Part shown: one piece after another, positions 1-9,557 of the stretch
Numbering within the stretch: the first letter of the stretch is position 1
Layout of the letters: each line of letters opens with the position of its first letter
Source of the DNA: Campylobacterales bacterium
GTDB taxonomy: Bacteria; Campylobacterota; Campylobacteria; Campylobacterales; JALSKU01
Length of the DNA stretch: 37,555 bases
Assembly (NCBI GenBank): GCA_027065125.1
Contig: JAMOOV010000129.1
Span: 1-37,555 of the forward strand
Direction of reading: 5' to 3'
Notes under the pieces: generated by a model
Seen by the model: the letters and a program-made list of their open reading frames with translations, nothing else
What the model was told of the DNA's origin: nothing
Databases searched by the model: none
Program-made: the position numbers and the translations under genes

Positions 1-310
1 GCACTATTTTTAATGGTTTTAAAATTATGGTAGAATTGAAGATGTAGAATGGTTAATCTTGTGAAATTTGGATTTTTCAGGGTTGACTAAATATTTCAAA
101 AGAAGAAAAATATCCCCAACCCAAAGAATTATACAGGAGTTGAATGACGGTTTAGAGTTTGGCATATGCACCACTTCTGAAACCGCTATATTATTTGAGA
201 TAAAAAAATGGATACCCGAGCTCATAATAATCTCACCCGAGTACCTTGCGAACGATATGCTTAATATCATAAAAGAGTATGAAAAAAATCAAACTATTTC
301 TTCGGTCTAA
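1..310 (+). pseudogene. Decayed 3' end of a WYL-domain transcriptional regulator gene
   Basis: Positions 68-310 read as about 80 residues that match the C-terminal extension (WCX part) of WYL regulators: KYFKRRK, then LNDGLEF, then IKKWIPELIIISPEYL. The intact WYL protein at 17829-18797 ends with the same pattern (KYFQKD, NHDGSIEF, IKRWIPDIKILSPKSL). The same reading frame upstream keeps recognisable family residues (YGRIEDVEW, about 26-52) but is broken by in-frame stops at 11-13, 20-22 and 62-64. There is no convincing start for the 68-310 piece: its first codon would be TTG with no ribosome binding site. The simplest reading is a dead regulator gene. The rest lies outside the window, so how much remains is unknown. 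It converges on mog, overlapping it by 17 bases. Confidence 0.6.
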
Positions 311-827
311 AAGCCTTTATGACATTTTCATCCGTTTCTATGTATGGTCCCTCAAGTAAATCTATGCAGTATGGAATAGCTGGAAAAACTACATCAAGAC
401 ACTCTCTTATGCTTTTTGGTTTGCCGGGGAGGTTGACTATGAGGGTTTTTCCTCTTATGCCGGCTGTTTGTCTTGAGAGTATGGCTGTGGGTACATACTT
501 TAGGCTTACTTGTCTCATAAGCTCACCAAATCCGGGCATCATCTTATCACATACCGCTTCGGTGGCTTCGGGAGTCACATCTCTTTTAGCAGGTCCTGTA
601 CCGCCTGTGGTGACGATAAGGCAACATCCCTCTTTGTCTGCCATCTCTATGATGGTTTCCTCTATTGTTTTTTGATCATCTGGTATTACTTCATATATCT
701 CCGTCCAAGAGCTTTTTAAGTACTCATCTATGGTGTCTATGATAGCTTTTCCCGAAATATCCTCATAAACTCCTTGACTTGCTCTATCAGAAGCCGTAAT
801 GATGCCTATCTTTATATCTAAACTCAT
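294..827 (-). CDS. mog: Molybdopterin adenylyltransferase (MogA)
   Basis: 177 residues, full length for MogA/MoaB. It adenylylates molybdopterin so that MoeA can insert molybdate during molybdenum cofactor synthesis in the cytoplasm. Visible marks are the N-terminal IGIITASDRASQG strand-loop, the TTGGTG loop (residues 73-78) followed by RDVTPEAT with the conserved aspartate, and the LPGKPKS loop (about 133-139). The start ATG overlaps the bioV stop as ATGA (824-827), so it is translationally coupled as the last gene of a six-gene minus-strand operon. Molybdenum enzymes such as periplasmic nitrate reductase are common in Campylobacterota, which fits the nitrite reductase at the other end of the window. 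MogA is preferred over MoaB by length and the SDRASQG start; certainty is high for the family. Confidence 0.92.
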   Translation of the reverse strand: MSLDIKIGIITASDRASQGVYEDISGKAIIDTIDEYLKSSWTEIYEVIPDDQKTIEETIIEMADKEGCCLIVTTGGTGPAKRDVTPEATEAVCDKMMPGFGELMRQVSLKYVPTAILSRQTAGIRGKTLIVNLPGKPKSIRECLDVVFPAIPYCIDLLEGPYIETDENVIKAFRPKK

Positions 828-1330
828 AGTAAATGTCCCCCATTGTTTATAAAATATACCTCTGTGAATTCTTTGAAAAATTCGAGAGCCTTTATGCTGT
901 GTATTATACTATCTTTTTTGCCAAGATACACCTCTATCTTTACACCTTTTTGTAAAACTTTTTCTATATCCTCTTTTTTCCATTTGTGGTAAAGCAGGAT
1001 TTTTAAATCCTCTAAAGAGTCCTCTTTTTTATATTTGTCTATATTCAAATCTTTCGGATAGATGGCATTTTTGTAAAAATTCTTTAAATATCTATATTTA
1101 TCTTTTCTATATGAAATGATTTGCAGTTTTTTGAATTTTTCATCTCTGTCTTGAAAGAAAGCTGGAGAAAAGAGTTGAAGTGTGTCTATCCTTTTGTTTT
1201 GTTCAAGTGTGTATTTGAGGGCTTTTATGGCCCCATAGCTAAATCCTGCCGCACAAAAGTCGGTTTTTATCAAAAAATTATCAAAAAGTTCCTCTTCATT
1301 TTGAAAACAAAAACCGCTAAAAAACTTCAT
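824..1330 (-). CDS. bioV: Pimeloyl-ACP methyl ester carboxylesterase, BioV type
   Basis: 168 residues. It closely resembles the Helicobacter BioV protein as I remember it: start MKFFSGFCF (BioV: MRFFSGFGF), GFSYGAIKA with nucleophile Ser31 in a GxSxG motif, LFSPAFF, and an end in GGHLL carrying the probable catalytic His. A candidate acid residue is in GKKDSI. BioV removes the methyl ester from pimeloyl-ACP, closing the fatty-acid-derived route to the biotin precursor, and replaces BioH in this group. It is an atypically short alpha/beta hydrolase. The start ATG lies inside the end of the FtsH-like gene (14-base overlap) and the stop overlaps the mog start. No other biotin gene is in the window, so its operon partners do not explain it. 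The assignment rests on recalled similarity, not a search. Confidence 0.8.
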   Translation of the reverse strand: MKFFSGFCFQNEEELFDNFLIKTDFCAAGFSYGAIKALKYTLEQNKRIDTLQLFSPAFFQDRDEKFKKLQIISYRKDKYRYLKNFYKNAIYPKDLNIDKYKKEDSLEDLKILLYHKWKKEDIEKVLQKGVKIEVYLGKKDSIIHSIKALEFFKEFTEVYFINNGGHLL

Positions 1331-2984
1331 TGATGATCTTTTTTAATTCCTCTTTTGTAATGATTTCATAAGTTAGGATGTGTTCTTTTATCTTTTCTAA
1401 TACCATCGAATATCCTTCAAGAAACTTTTTAATTTCACTTTTGGCATCTTCTAAAATATTAGAAGTATCTAGTTTATTTGGATAAAGAGTATTGCCCATG
1501 CCATATTTTTCAACCATTAAAGTTGCTAAGTCTTTGGCTTTTTGTAAATCGTTTATGGAGTTTGAAAATCTATCTTGATAAAATATTTCCGTAGCTACAA
1601 TGCCTGATAAATATACCTTTATCTTAGAAATCATTTCACTTTTTGATTCGATCTCTTTATCTACATCTTTTATGCCATCACTCATGATAGATACTTTGTC
1701 AAACTTAAGATCAAACCAATATGCACTTAAAGCTTTTGCGGCTTGATATATGGCTTGTATCTCTTTTTCTCTATCGGAAAAACTTAGTATTTTCTTTTTT
1801 CCAAGTAAAACTTTGTCTCGTACAGCATAAAAATCACTCTCTTCTATGATATTTGAACCTCTTTTTAGTGCATTAATGGCTGCTTCATTAACAAGAGTTG
1901 ATAGTGCGGCACCGCTAAAACCTACTGTTATATCTGCTATATTTTTTATATCTATGTTATGTTTTTTATTTTTGAGATAAATTTTTATGATGGCTTCTCT
2001 CTCTTTTTTATCCGGTAGAGAAACAAAAACTCTTCTGTCAAATCTACCCGATCTTAAAAGTGCCTCATCGAGTACTTCTATCTTATTGGTTGCAGCTATG
2101 ACGATAACTCCGGAGCTATCCTCAAAGCCGTCCATTTCGGAAAGTAGTTGGTTTAGTGTGGATTCTCTTTCGTCGTTTCTGTAGTTTCCTCTTGCTTTTC
2201 CTACGGCATCTATCTCGTCTATAAAGATGATAGAGGGAGCATATTTTTTAGCATAAGCAAAAAGTTCTCTTACTCTTTTAGCTCCGATGCCCACATATAT
2301 TTGAACAAATGATGAGCCGCTTTGATAGAAAAACGGTACATTTGCTTCTCCTGCTACGGCTTTTGCTATCATAGTCTTTCCAACCCCGGGAGGTCCCACA
2401 AGAAGTACTCCTTTTGGAAGTTTTATACCGAAATTTCTATATTTTGACGGATTTTTTAAAAAATCAACTATCTCTTGAAGCTCCTCTTTTACCTCATTGA
2501 TACCCGCAACATCTTTGAAAGTTATATCCGATATGGCAGGTTTTATGGGGGTACTCATAAAATTATCAAGTTCAAAAGCACTCTGTTTGTTTCTCTCTTT
2601 TTCTATTTTCTCTATATTCTTCAAATCTTTTTTTCTAAGATAGAGGATAAAAGCAAATATCATCAAAAAGAGAATGATACCGCTTAGTATGTCATCTATA
2701 AATGTACTATTTTTTGCGATGGATACCGGAACCATAGAAAGAAGTTTTTTTATATCTACCCCATCTTTAATGATTTTATATCTTTTTCCTTGGGTAGTTT
2801 CTATGATAAGTTGATTATTATCAATCTTGGCAGATACAATATCGTAGTTTTTTATCAGTTCTTGATATGTTTTTTGACTGATATATTCAGCACTATTTCT
2901 ATAGTAGCCAAATGCAAGTAAGATTAAAACAACAACAAGTGCAGCTATAGTGTATAAAAGCTTTTTATTTTTAAAATATTGCAT
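1317..2984 (-). CDS. FtsH-like AAA ATPase with a degenerate protease site (pseudoprotease)
   Basis: 555 residues from the ATG at 2984, chosen because AGAGG lies about 9 bases upstream; an ATG at 2993 abuts that GAGG and a farther start at 3008 has no site. Architecture is that of FtsH: two membrane segments (about 8-27 and 99-116) around a small periplasmic loop, then an AAA module with Walker A GPPGVGKT (about 197-204), Walker B IIFIDEID, pore loop YVGIGA, and an intact second region of homology (LLRSGRFDR). In the C-terminal domain the zinc motif HEAGH is replaced by YQAAK (about 413-417), so both histidines and the glutamate are lost, although the distal Asp (SINDLQKAK) remains. It should unfold or remodel membrane proteins but not cut them. 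H. pylori HP0286 occupies the same gene-order position. It overlaps mtaB upstream and bioV downstream. Confidence 0.85.
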   Translation of the reverse strand: MQYFKNKKLLYTIAALVVVLILLAFGYYRNSAEYISQKTYQELIKNYDIVSAKIDNNQLIIETTQGKRYKIIKDGVDIKKLLSMVPVSIAKNSTFIDDILSGIILFLMIFAFILYLRKKDLKNIEKIEKERNKQSAFELDNFMSTPIKPAISDITFKDVAGINEVKEELQEIVDFLKNPSKYRNFGIKLPKGVLLVGPPGVGKTMIAKAVAGEANVPFFYQSGSSFVQIYVGIGAKRVRELFAYAKKYAPSIIFIDEIDAVGKARGNYRNDERESTLNQLLSEMDGFEDSSGVIVIAATNKIEVLDEALLRSGRFDRRVFVSLPDKKEREAIIKIYLKNKKHNIDIKNIADITVGFSGAALSTLVNEAAINALKRGSNIIEESDFYAVRDKVLLGKKKILSFSDREKEIQAIYQAAKALSAYWFDLKFDKVSIMSDGIKDVDKEIESKSEMISKIKVYLSGIVATEIFYQDRFSNSINDLQKAKDLATLMVEKYGMGNTLYPNKLDTSNILEDAKSEIKKFLEGYSMVLEKIKEHILTYEIITKEELKKIINEVF

Positions 2985-4218
2985 AATTTGCATCCTCTTT
3001 AACTTCATAATTTACCATGGTAACCCACTCTTTATCTATGTTCATATCGCTTTTTATAAATATTTTATTATAGTATTGGTCGTATCCTGTATAATAACCG
3101 TTTTTAAACTCTTCGACAAGAACAACAAGCTCTTTGTTGATACTTTTTCTAAAATTATAGTTTTTTTTCTTGATTAAATCAACAACTTGCCTATGTCTCT
3201 CTTTGGCAACATCACCTTTTACCTGCTCTTTTATGGCTGCGGAGGGTGTACCATCTCTTTTGCTGTATGTAAAGCAGTGTATGTGGGTCAGAGGTAACTC
3301 TTTTAGTTTGCTATATCCGTCTTCAAATCTCTCTTTTGTTTCGCCTGGGTGTCCCACTATGAAGTCCGTTCCTATAGCAAAACCTTTTTGAGATAATTTT
3401 TCTAATAATTTTTTATCTTTATCATAAGAGTTTCTTCTGTGCATAAGTTTTAACATATCTTTATTGGTGTGCTGTAAGGCTATATGCAAATGTCTTTCAA
3501 GCCACTCCTCATTAAGTATTTCTATAAAATCATCATCTATCTGTATAGGCTCAATACTACCCAATCTTATCCTCTTGACACCTTTTATTTTTGAAATATT
3601 TTTTAAAAGTTTTCCAAGAGAAGTGTTTTTATCTTTTCCATAGCTTCCTATATTTGTACCTGTGAGGATAAATTCTCCATATCCATTTGAAGAGAGTATC
3701 TCTATCTGTTGCAATATTTTACTCTCATCTTGGCTTCTAGCATCTCCCCTAACAAATGGTATGATGCAGTAACTACATCTAAAGTTGCAACCCTCTTGTA
3801 TCTTGATAAAAGCTCTATTTTTACCCTCAAAGTTATGCACTATACTCTTTTCTACCGATTTTAAGTCGCCTATATTGTAAAATCTATCATCATTTTTTAG
3901 TAGTGTGTTAATGTTTTCTTTTTGAGAGTGTCCGAAAACTCCAAATACTTTTTTATCGTTATATAACTCTTTGCCTCTGTTTATCGCTCCACATCCTGCA
4001 AATATTACTCTTTTTCCTAGTTTTGAAACTTTTGAGATATAGTTTCTAGCCGTAGAATCAGCCGAGTTTGTCACAGTACAAGAGTTTATAACAATAATAT
4101 CCGCATCTTTTTCATTATCGACAATCTTAAAATCTTTCAGTTTTTCTATCATAACTTGAGTATCATAGATATTTGTTCTACAACCGAAAGTTTTGAAATA
4201 GACTTTTTTTTTCAGCAA
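2971..4218 (-). CDS. mtaB: tRNA (t6A37) methylthiotransferase, MtaB family
   Basis: 415 residues. A radical-SAM enzyme that adds a methylthio group to N6-threonylcarbamoyladenosine at tRNA position 37. The N-terminal UPF0004 domain has the three cluster cysteines: C13 (TFGCRTN), C47 (NSCTVTNSAD) and C76 (FAGCGA). The radical-SAM CxxxCxxC is GCNFRCSYC (C144, C148, C151). A short TRAM-like tail follows from about residue 350 (KELVVLVEEFKNGYYTGYDQYY). MtaB is preferred over MiaB by overall length and the SCTVTNSAD form, which is usual for the MiaB-like subgroup (H. pylori HP0285). Start is a TTG six bases after the aroB stop; no better start is visible. Third gene of the six-gene operon; its 3' end overlaps the FtsH-like gene by 14 bases. 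Confidence 0.88.
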   Translation of the reverse strand: MLKKKVYFKTFGCRTNIYDTQVMIEKLKDFKIVDNEKDADIIVINSCTVTNSADSTARNYISKVSKLGKRVIFAGCGAINRGKELYNDKKVFGVFGHSQKENINTLLKNDDRFYNIGDLKSVEKSIVHNFEGKNRAFIKIQEGCNFRCSYCIIPFVRGDARSQDESKILQQIEILSSNGYGEFILTGTNIGSYGKDKNTSLGKLLKNISKIKGVKRIRLGSIEPIQIDDDFIEILNEEWLERHLHIALQHTNKDMLKLMHRRNSYDKDKKLLEKLSQKGFAIGTDFIVGHPGETKERFEDGYSKLKELPLTHIHCFTYSKRDGTPSAAIKEQVKGDVAKERHRQVVDLIKKKNYNFRKSINKELVVLVEEFKNGYYTGYDQYYNKIFIKSDMNIDKEWVTMVNYEVKEDANYAIF

Positions 4219-4223
4219 ATCAC

Positions 4224-5261
4224 TTACTCTTCTAAAACAGATAATATCAAATCTTTTTCTATATCATCAAGCATTTTATAGTTACCTATATGGTCAAGCA
4301 GGATAAATTTTATCTTTTGGTTGCTACTTTTTTTATCAAGAAAAAAAGTTTCGTAAAAATGTTCCGAATCGACTATATCGTAGCTAACGGGTAAATCATA
4401 TCTTTTTAAAAGTTCATAAACCCTATCAAATTCATCTTGGTTTAAAAGTCCAAGTTTCATGGCTAACTTGTTGGCCAATACCATACCTATAGCCACTGCT
4501 TCACCGTGAAGATATTTTTTGTAGTTTGTTTCATTTTCTATCACATGGGCAAATGTATGTCCATAGTTGAGTACGGCTCTGATTCCAGCCTCTTTTTCAT
4601 CCATAGAAACAACTTTTGCTTTGATCTTTATGCACTCTTTGATAGCTTTTACTAAATTTTTCTCTTTATATAGACTGTTGTTTTCGAGCCATTTGAAAAA
4701 ATCCCTATTAAAAGTTAGAGCCATTTTTATCATTTCGGCTACTCCGGCACTAAACTCTCTTTTTGGAAGTGTTTTTAAAAAAACTGTTTCGCAATAAACG
4801 GCTTTAGGCTGATAAAAAGAGCCTATAAGGTTTTTGCCGAATTTATTATTTACTCCTGTTTTACCCCCTACACTGGCATCAACTTGAGAAAGTAGAGTGG
4901 TTGGAATTTGGATAAAGCTTATACCTCTTAAGAAAATTGATGTTACAAACCCTGTCATATCTCCCACTACTCCACCTCCAAAGGCTATGAGAATCGATTT
5001 TCTATCAAGTCTATGCTCATTTAATCTATCGAGTATAAACTCTATAGTGTCAAGATTTTTATACTCTTCACCATCGGGGATAGTAACTATATATAACTCT
5101 TTTGCTGATACTTTATCCAATAAACTTTTTAAATGAAGTCCTGATACTTTTGGATTTGTTATGATGGCAACTTTTGAATCAAATTCTAAATGTTTCAAAT
5201 CGTTGATAAAAATTTTATAACTTTTATCATTTTTTTCTTCTATATTTATATCTACTATCAT
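4224..5261 (-). CDS. aroB: 3-dehydroquinate synthase
   Basis: 345 residues, normal length. It converts DAHP to 3-dehydroquinate, the second step of the shikimate pathway. NAD-binding GGGVVGD (about 95-101), the [11 protein letters not shown] signature (126-136), and zinc ligands E176 (AGVAEMIK), H235 (NYGHTFAH) and H252 ([10 protein letters not shown]) are all present, so it looks fully active. Start ATG is supported by AAGGAC about 5 bases upstream, within the 10-base gap after the TrkA-like gene. Second gene of the operon; the mtaB start follows six bases after its stop. Confidence 0.95.
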   Translation of the reverse strand: MIVDINIEEKNDKSYKIFINDLKHLEFDSKVAIITNPKVSGLHLKSLLDKVSAKELYIVTIPDGEEYKNLDTIEFILDRLNEHRLDRKSILIAFGGGVVGDMTGFVTSIFLRGISFIQIPTTLLSQVDASVGGKTGVNNKFGKNLIGSFYQPKAVYCETVFLKTLPKREFSAGVAEMIKMALTFNRDFFKWLENNSLYKEKNLVKAIKECIKIKAKVVSMDEKEAGIRAVLNYGHTFAHVIENETNYKKYLHGEAVAIGMVLANKLAMKLGLLNQDEFDRVYELLKRYDLPVSYDIVDSEHFYETFFLDKKSSNQKIKFILLDHIGNYKMLDDIEKDLILSVLEE

Positions 5262-5271
5262 CTTTGTCCTT

Positions 5272-6681
5272 CTATTTTTCTTCGCCTATCGGCATAAATA
5301 CTTGATATAAGTTTTCAAGTTTGTAATGTAATTTTTGAAAATTGGTTGTAAAAAGTGAAAATATATTTGCATCTTTTACATCTTTATCAAAAGGTATAAA
5401 TTCAATAGCATCACTTCTACTTTTTAACTCCATGATGGGGTTGTTTTTAGATTTGATGATATTAAAATGCCTATTAAACATTGCAGATAGATTTTTAAAA
5501 TGTTGAATAAGTTCCTCATTTTTACTTAAATTTTCCGGATCATAATCATACAAATCTATATCAAATCCAAGTTGAGAAGATATATCAAATATAGTTGCTG
5601 TTATTTTTTCCATTTCAAGACTGTTTTGAGGGAGTAGTACACTTTTTTTTATCTTGCTAAAGTCATAATTTCCAACTTTTAATATAGGTATTTTAGCATC
5701 ATAAAGTTGTGTTTTATATCTTTTAAATATTTTATTATTGACTACCATAAGACCAATATTTGCTATCTTTAAATCCTCTTTTAAAACTTTTTCAAAATCA
5801 CTTTTTTCATAGTCTATAAAAACTCTTGTGGATCCGGTATTATAACTCTTTATCTTATTAAAACATTTGGAATAAGTCGGATTTATAACTTTAATGATAA
5901 GTTTTTGATTGTTTATCATTGAGTGCAATAAAAAAGCATTATTTATCATATTCATTATCTCTTTTTCGCAAGACATAAGCATATCTATAAGTATATAAAT
6001 ATTTTTGCCATATGGAGAAGGAAAAGAACCAAATTCCTGTTTTATACTTATATCTACTCCTCTTAAAATATTTGGATCGCCTATAACCAGCAAGACATCA
6101 TTAGGTAATATCATGGTTGATTTGGTCGGAAGGATTAGAGAATTTGCCCTATATATTGCGGATATTTTCCAGTTTTTTTGCTTTATAGCGGAAATATGTC
6201 TATAAACATAGGGGCTGCCAAACGGCACACTTATCTCCATAATTTCACCGATGCCAAGACCTACATTTTGTGCTATAACGGAAACATTTGGTAAAAAGTC
6301 AAAAAGTCTTGAAGTGAGTATTTCTCCTGCACTCAACAAGGATAGATGATTATCTTCGTATTCTAATTTCCAGTTATCCAGTATGATTATATGCACATCC
6401 TTGCTGAGAATTCTGATATTTTTATATGTTTCTTCGGTATCAAATTTCTTTTTCATGACAATAAAAACTTCAACTATGCTATCATTAAATATAGATCTAA
6501 GTTTTGAAAAACTTGTAGGATCAAAGTTAAAATATTTAACTTGTGTAGCCTTTTTATCAGTTATTGTCTTTTCGTTGTAATAAACAACTTTATAATTATT
6601 GTCTGAAGATAGATCTGTGCAAACTCTTTCTAAAAATTGTTTTGCTACAATACCATCTGCTATTATTAATATCTCTTTCAT
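5272..6681 (-). CDS. TrkA-like protein with RCK-C domain (COG3400 type)
   Basis: 469 residues, cytosolic, no membrane segments. The N-terminus ([20 protein letters not shown]) reads like a Rossmann TrkA-N/RCK-N start but without a clean GxGxxG. Residues about 145-215 match an RCK-C/TrkA-C module: [20 protein letters not shown], then [11 protein letters not shown], then [10 protein letters not shown]. The remaining C-terminal half is family-specific. Proteins of this type sit beside tgt and aroB in Helicobacter (HP0282); RCK modules usually gate potassium channels or transporters by nucleotide binding, but no partner channel is encoded here, so its target is unknown. It is the first gene of the six-gene operon. 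No ribosome binding site precedes the ATG; instead a TATAAT ends six bases before it, which suggests a leaderless transcript. Confidence 0.7.
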   Translation of the reverse strand: MKEILIIADGIVAKQFLERVCTDLSSDNNYKVVYYNEKTITDKKATQVKYFNFDPTSFSKLRSIFNDSIVEVFIVMKKKFDTEETYKNIRILSKDVHIIILDNWKLEYEDNHLSLLSAGEILTSRLFDFLPNVSVIAQNVGLGIGEIMEISVPFGSPYVYRHISAIKQKNWKISAIYRANSLILPTKSTMILPNDVLLVIGDPNILRGVDISIKQEFGSFPSPYGKNIYILIDMLMSCEKEIMNMINNAFLLHSMINNQKLIIKVINPTYSKCFNKIKSYNTGSTRVFIDYEKSDFEKVLKEDLKIANIGLMVVNNKIFKRYKTQLYDAKIPILKVGNYDFSKIKKSVLLPQNSLEMEKITATIFDISSQLGFDIDLYDYDPENLSKNEELIQHFKNLSAMFNRHFNIIKSKNNPIMELKSRSDAIEFIPFDKDVKDANIFSLFTTNFQKLHYKLENLYQVFMPIGEEK

Positions 6682-6719
6682 TTTAATATTATAGCCAAAA
6701 TTGCTTTGTAGGAAGATTA
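6682..6719. promoter_or_regulatory. Divergent promoter, TrkA-like/aroB operon and tgt
   Basis: Only 38 bases separate the two start codons. On the minus strand a perfect TATAAT (6693 to 6688), preceded by TTTTGGC, ends six bases before the ATG at 6681; transcription would begin at or next to that ATG, giving a leaderless mRNA. On the plus strand TATTAT (6687-6692) overlaps it almost exactly, with AGGAAG ahead of the tgt ATG at 6720. Two polymerases could not occupy both -10 boxes at once, so the two units probably compete. Seen in sequence; transcription starts are inferred. Confidence 0.55.
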
Positions 6720-7841
6720 ATGGATTTTAAGATAGATAACACAGATGCCAATGCAAGAGCTTGTACGATACAAACTGCTCACAGCACTATACAAACTCCG
6801 GTATTTATGCCCGTAGGTACTGTTGGTTCAGTTAAGTCGCTTGATAGTTATGATATGACTACACTTTTAGATAGTAAAATCATACTTGCAAACACATATC
6901 ATATGTATTTAAGACCGGGTGAAAAAACAGTTAAAGAGTTTGGCGGATTGCATGGTTTTACCAAGTATGATAGGAGTTTTTTAACAGATAGTGGCGGTTT
7001 TCAAGCATTTTCCTTGAGTAATATATCAAAAGCTGATCATGACGGTATAAAATTTAAAAGTCATATAGACGGCTCATCTCACTACTTTACTCCTGAAAAA
7101 GTTTTGGATATAGGATATGCTTTAAACTCCGATATTATGATGATACTTGATGATTTGGTTGCTTTGCCCGCCACCAAAGAGAGGGTCAAGTTGTCTATAC
7201 AAAGAACTTTTGAATGGGCAAAAAGATCAATAGAGTATCACAATAAAATGAAACTATCGGAGGCAAATTCCAAACAGAATATTTTTGCTATTATCCAAGG
7301 CGGAACGGATAAAGAGTTTAGAAAGATTTCTGCTGAAGGGTTGGTTTCTCTTGAGGATTTTGACGGATATGCTATCGGAGGACTTAGTGTAGGGGAAAGC
7401 AATAAAGAGATGTATGATATAGTAGAGTACACCACTCCTTTTATGCCAAAAAACAAACCAAGATATTTGATGGGGGTGGGAACTCCAGAAGATTTGGTAG
7501 AAAATATTCAAAGAGGTGTAGATATGTTTGATTGTGTTATGCCGACAAGAAATGCAAGAAACGGTACTTTATTTACTACATATGGAAAAGTAAACATAAA
7601 ATCCTCAAGATATAGACTATCCGATGAACCTATCGATAAGGAGTGTGATTGTTACACTTGCAAAAGATACTCTCTTGGGTATATGCATCATCTTTTCAGA
7701 GCTAAAGAGCTTACATACTTTAGACTCGCTTCATTGCACAATCTTCACTACTATCTAAATCTAATGAAAAAGGCGAGAGAAGCTATTTTGACCAATAAAT
7801 TTGGTAAATTTAAGGAAAATTTTTATTCCAAGAGGGTATAA
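6720..7841 (+). CDS. tgt: tRNA-guanine transglycosylase
   Basis: 373 residues, full length. It exchanges guanine-34 for preQ1 in tRNAs with GUN anticodons, toward queuosine. The active-site signature [10 protein letters not shown] (about 91-100) and the nucleophile-region [17 protein letters not shown] are intact, as are the zinc ligands CDCYTC followed by MHHLF. AGGAAG is spaced correctly before the ATG at 6720. It is divergent from the aroB operon with a 38-base shared promoter region and is followed by the chemoreceptor gene after 39 bases. The tgt / TrkA-like / aroB / mtaB neighbourhood is conserved in Helicobacter. Confidence 0.95.
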   Translation: MDFKIDNTDANARACTIQTAHSTIQTPVFMPVGTVGSVKSLDSYDMTTLLDSKIILANTYHMYLRPGEKTVKEFGGLHGFTKYDRSFLTDSGGFQAFSLSNISKADHDGIKFKSHIDGSSHYFTPEKVLDIGYALNSDIMMILDDLVALPATKERVKLSIQRTFEWAKRSIEYHNKMKLSEANSKQNIFAIIQGGTDKEFRKISAEGLVSLEDFDGYAIGGLSVGESNKEMYDIVEYTTPFMPKNKPRYLMGVGTPEDLVENIQRGVDMFDCVMPTRNARNGTLFTTYGKVNIKSSRYRLSDEPIDKECDCYTCKRYSLGYMHHLFRAKELTYFRLASLHNLHYYLNLMKKAREAILTNKFGKFKENFYSKRV

Positions 7842-7880
7842 TCCTACTTTGTATATTTAATTTGATTTAAAGGTTGGACT

Positions 7881-9470
7881 ATGTTAAAAACAATTAAAGC
7901 CAAGTTAATGGCAACAACACTGCTATTTTTTATAGTCGGTTCTATTGTGCTATTAATTTTTATCTCATACAACTCTAATAAAATTCTTAAAAATGCTACG
8001 AGTAATAATATTAAAACACTTAGTAGTGCCATATTTGTTGCTATTAGAACAAGTATGAATATGGGAGATTCTAAAGTAGTTGAAGATACGATAAAAACGA
8101 TAAAAAAGATAAAAGGTATCGAAGAAATTACAATTGACAAATCAAAAGATGTTATAAAAGCTTTTGGATTAAAAGATGCTTTTGCTGCCAATCCAATTGT
8201 AAAGAAGATATTTGAAACAAAAGAGCAAAAAATTATAGAGCATAATGACAAAGCACATTATTTGGAACTTTTTAAACCTTTAATAGCAACAAAAGAGTGT
8301 TTAATGTGTCATGCTACTTCTAAAAAGGGTGATGTATTGGGGGTAATGAGTTTAAAATTGTCTCTTCAAAAGAGTGACGAAGAGATTAGTGCATTTAACA
8401 ATTCTACAGTTATAGGCTTGATAGTAGGTGTTATTGTTGCTGTGATAGGATTTTTACTATTTTTCAAAAAAGAGATTCTTAAGCCTCTTGATTTTCTAAC
8501 TTTAAGAGTTAAAGATATAGCTACGGGTGATGGGGATTTGACAAAAAGACTTCATTTTTCAAAAGAAGATGAACTTGCAAAAGCTGGAAAATGGATAGAT
8601 ACTTTTATAGCCAAAGTTCAAAACTCTATATCAGAAGCTAAAAATTCAAGTCAGCAAAATCTTATATTGTCGGATAAATTAGATACAAATTCCGCTTTAG
8701 TTAGTAAAAAAATTCACCAAAATCTATCTTTGATAGAAGAAACTAACGATATGAGTGTGGATATGAAAACTATACTCGAAGATACTGTCGCAGGTGCTCA
8801 AAAAAGCAAAGAAGATGTTGAAATTGCAGATAAAAAGTTAGAAAAAGTTAGGGATAGTATAAGTAATATTGCAGAAAAAATGCAATTAGAGTCTCAAGCC
8901 GGAATTGAACTTGCTCATAGAATAAGCGAATTAAATAAAACAGCCGAAGATACTAAGGCAGTATTAAGTAAGATATCCGAAATCTCCGATCAAACAAATC
9001 TTTTAGCTCTTAATGCTGCTATAGAAGCGGCAAGAGCAGGTGAATATGGAAAAGGTTTTGCTGTAGTTGCAGATGAAGTTAGAAAGCTTGCCGAGCAAAC
9101 ACAAAAAGCTCTTCTTGAGATAGATGCTACTACAAATTTGATGGTTCAAGAGATTGCAAATGCGAGTGGCAGTGTAAGTAAAAATGCCAAAAATATAGAA
9201 GAATTGACTAATGTTGCGATAATGACCAATGAAGAGGTTGATGAGACATCTCATACAGTTAGAAATGCACAGAGAGTATCTGAAAAATCTCTTGCCGAAT
9301 CCATCGAACTTGCAAAGTATATTGAAAAAGTATTTTCTAAAATTAACCACATATATCAATTTTCAAATGAGAATATAAAAACAATAGATGAGATAAAAAT
9401 TATAGCAGATCAAGTAAAACTTGCTGCCAAAGATTTAAATAATAAATTAAATAGTTTTAAAACAAATTAA
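7881..9470 (+). CDS. Methyl-accepting chemotaxis protein with a periplasmic c-type heme motif
   Basis: 529 residues. Membrane segments at about 12-30 and 177-195 bracket a periplasmic sensor domain. Near its end is ECLMCHA (C140, C143, H144), a c-type heme attachment motif, followed by [14 protein letters not shown]; this arrangement matches the DUF3365/Tll0287-like heme sensor family. A HAMP region follows (about 196-250, [12 protein letters not shown]), then a cytoplasmic coiled coil with the MCP hairpin tip [20 protein letters not shown] (about 368-387) and [17 protein letters not shown]. It should signal through CheW/CheA in response to a redox potential or a gaseous ligand such as NO or O2; the ligand is inference. 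AAAGG lies seven bases before the ATG. It lies alone between tgt and the convergent hisD. Confidence 0.9.
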   Translation: MLKTIKAKLMATTLLFFIVGSIVLLIFISYNSNKILKNATSNNIKTLSSAIFVAIRTSMNMGDSKVVEDTIKTIKKIKGIEEITIDKSKDVIKAFGLKDAFAANPIVKKIFETKEQKIIEHNDKAHYLELFKPLIATKECLMCHATSKKGDVLGVMSLKLSLQKSDEEISAFNNSTVIGLIVGVIVAVIGFLLFFKKEILKPLDFLTLRVKDIATGDGDLTKRLHFSKEDELAKAGKWIDTFIAKVQNSISEAKNSSQQNLILSDKLDTNSALVSKKIHQNLSLIEETNDMSVDMKTILEDTVAGAQKSKEDVEIADKKLEKVRDSISNIAEKMQLESQAGIELAHRISELNKTAEDTKAVLSKISEISDQTNLLALNAAIEAARAGEYGKGFAVVADEVRKLAEQTQKALLEIDATTNLMVQEIANASGSVSKNAKNIEELTNVAIMTNEEVDETSHTVRNAQRVSEKSLAESIELAKYIEKVFSKINHIYQFSNENIKTIDEIKIIADQVKLAAKDLNNKLNSFKTN

Positions 9471-9534
9471 TATTTCACTATACTTCAAAGGTGTTTTTTA
9501 AAGTTATACAAAAGCATAGTTGAAAACATATCAG

Positions 9535-9557
9535 GAATTAGGCTTAAAGCCTAATTC
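9535..9557. terminator. Perfect palindrome at the MCP/hisD convergent junction
   Basis: GAATTAGGCTT and AAGCCTAATTC form an 11-base perfect inverted repeat around one central A. It spans the hisD stop codon (9544-9546) and lies 64 bases after the chemoreceptor stop. It is probably a shared terminator for the convergent genes. On the plus strand GATTTTT follows about 6 bases later; on the minus strand there is no T-run, so termination of hisD would be weak. Confidence 0.45.

Noticed and set aside
7844-8251. Minus-strand frame of 135 codons over the start of the chemoreceptor
   Set aside because: Hydrophobic shadow of the MCP membrane and sensor region; no ribosome binding site, and the plus strand encodes a complete MCP.
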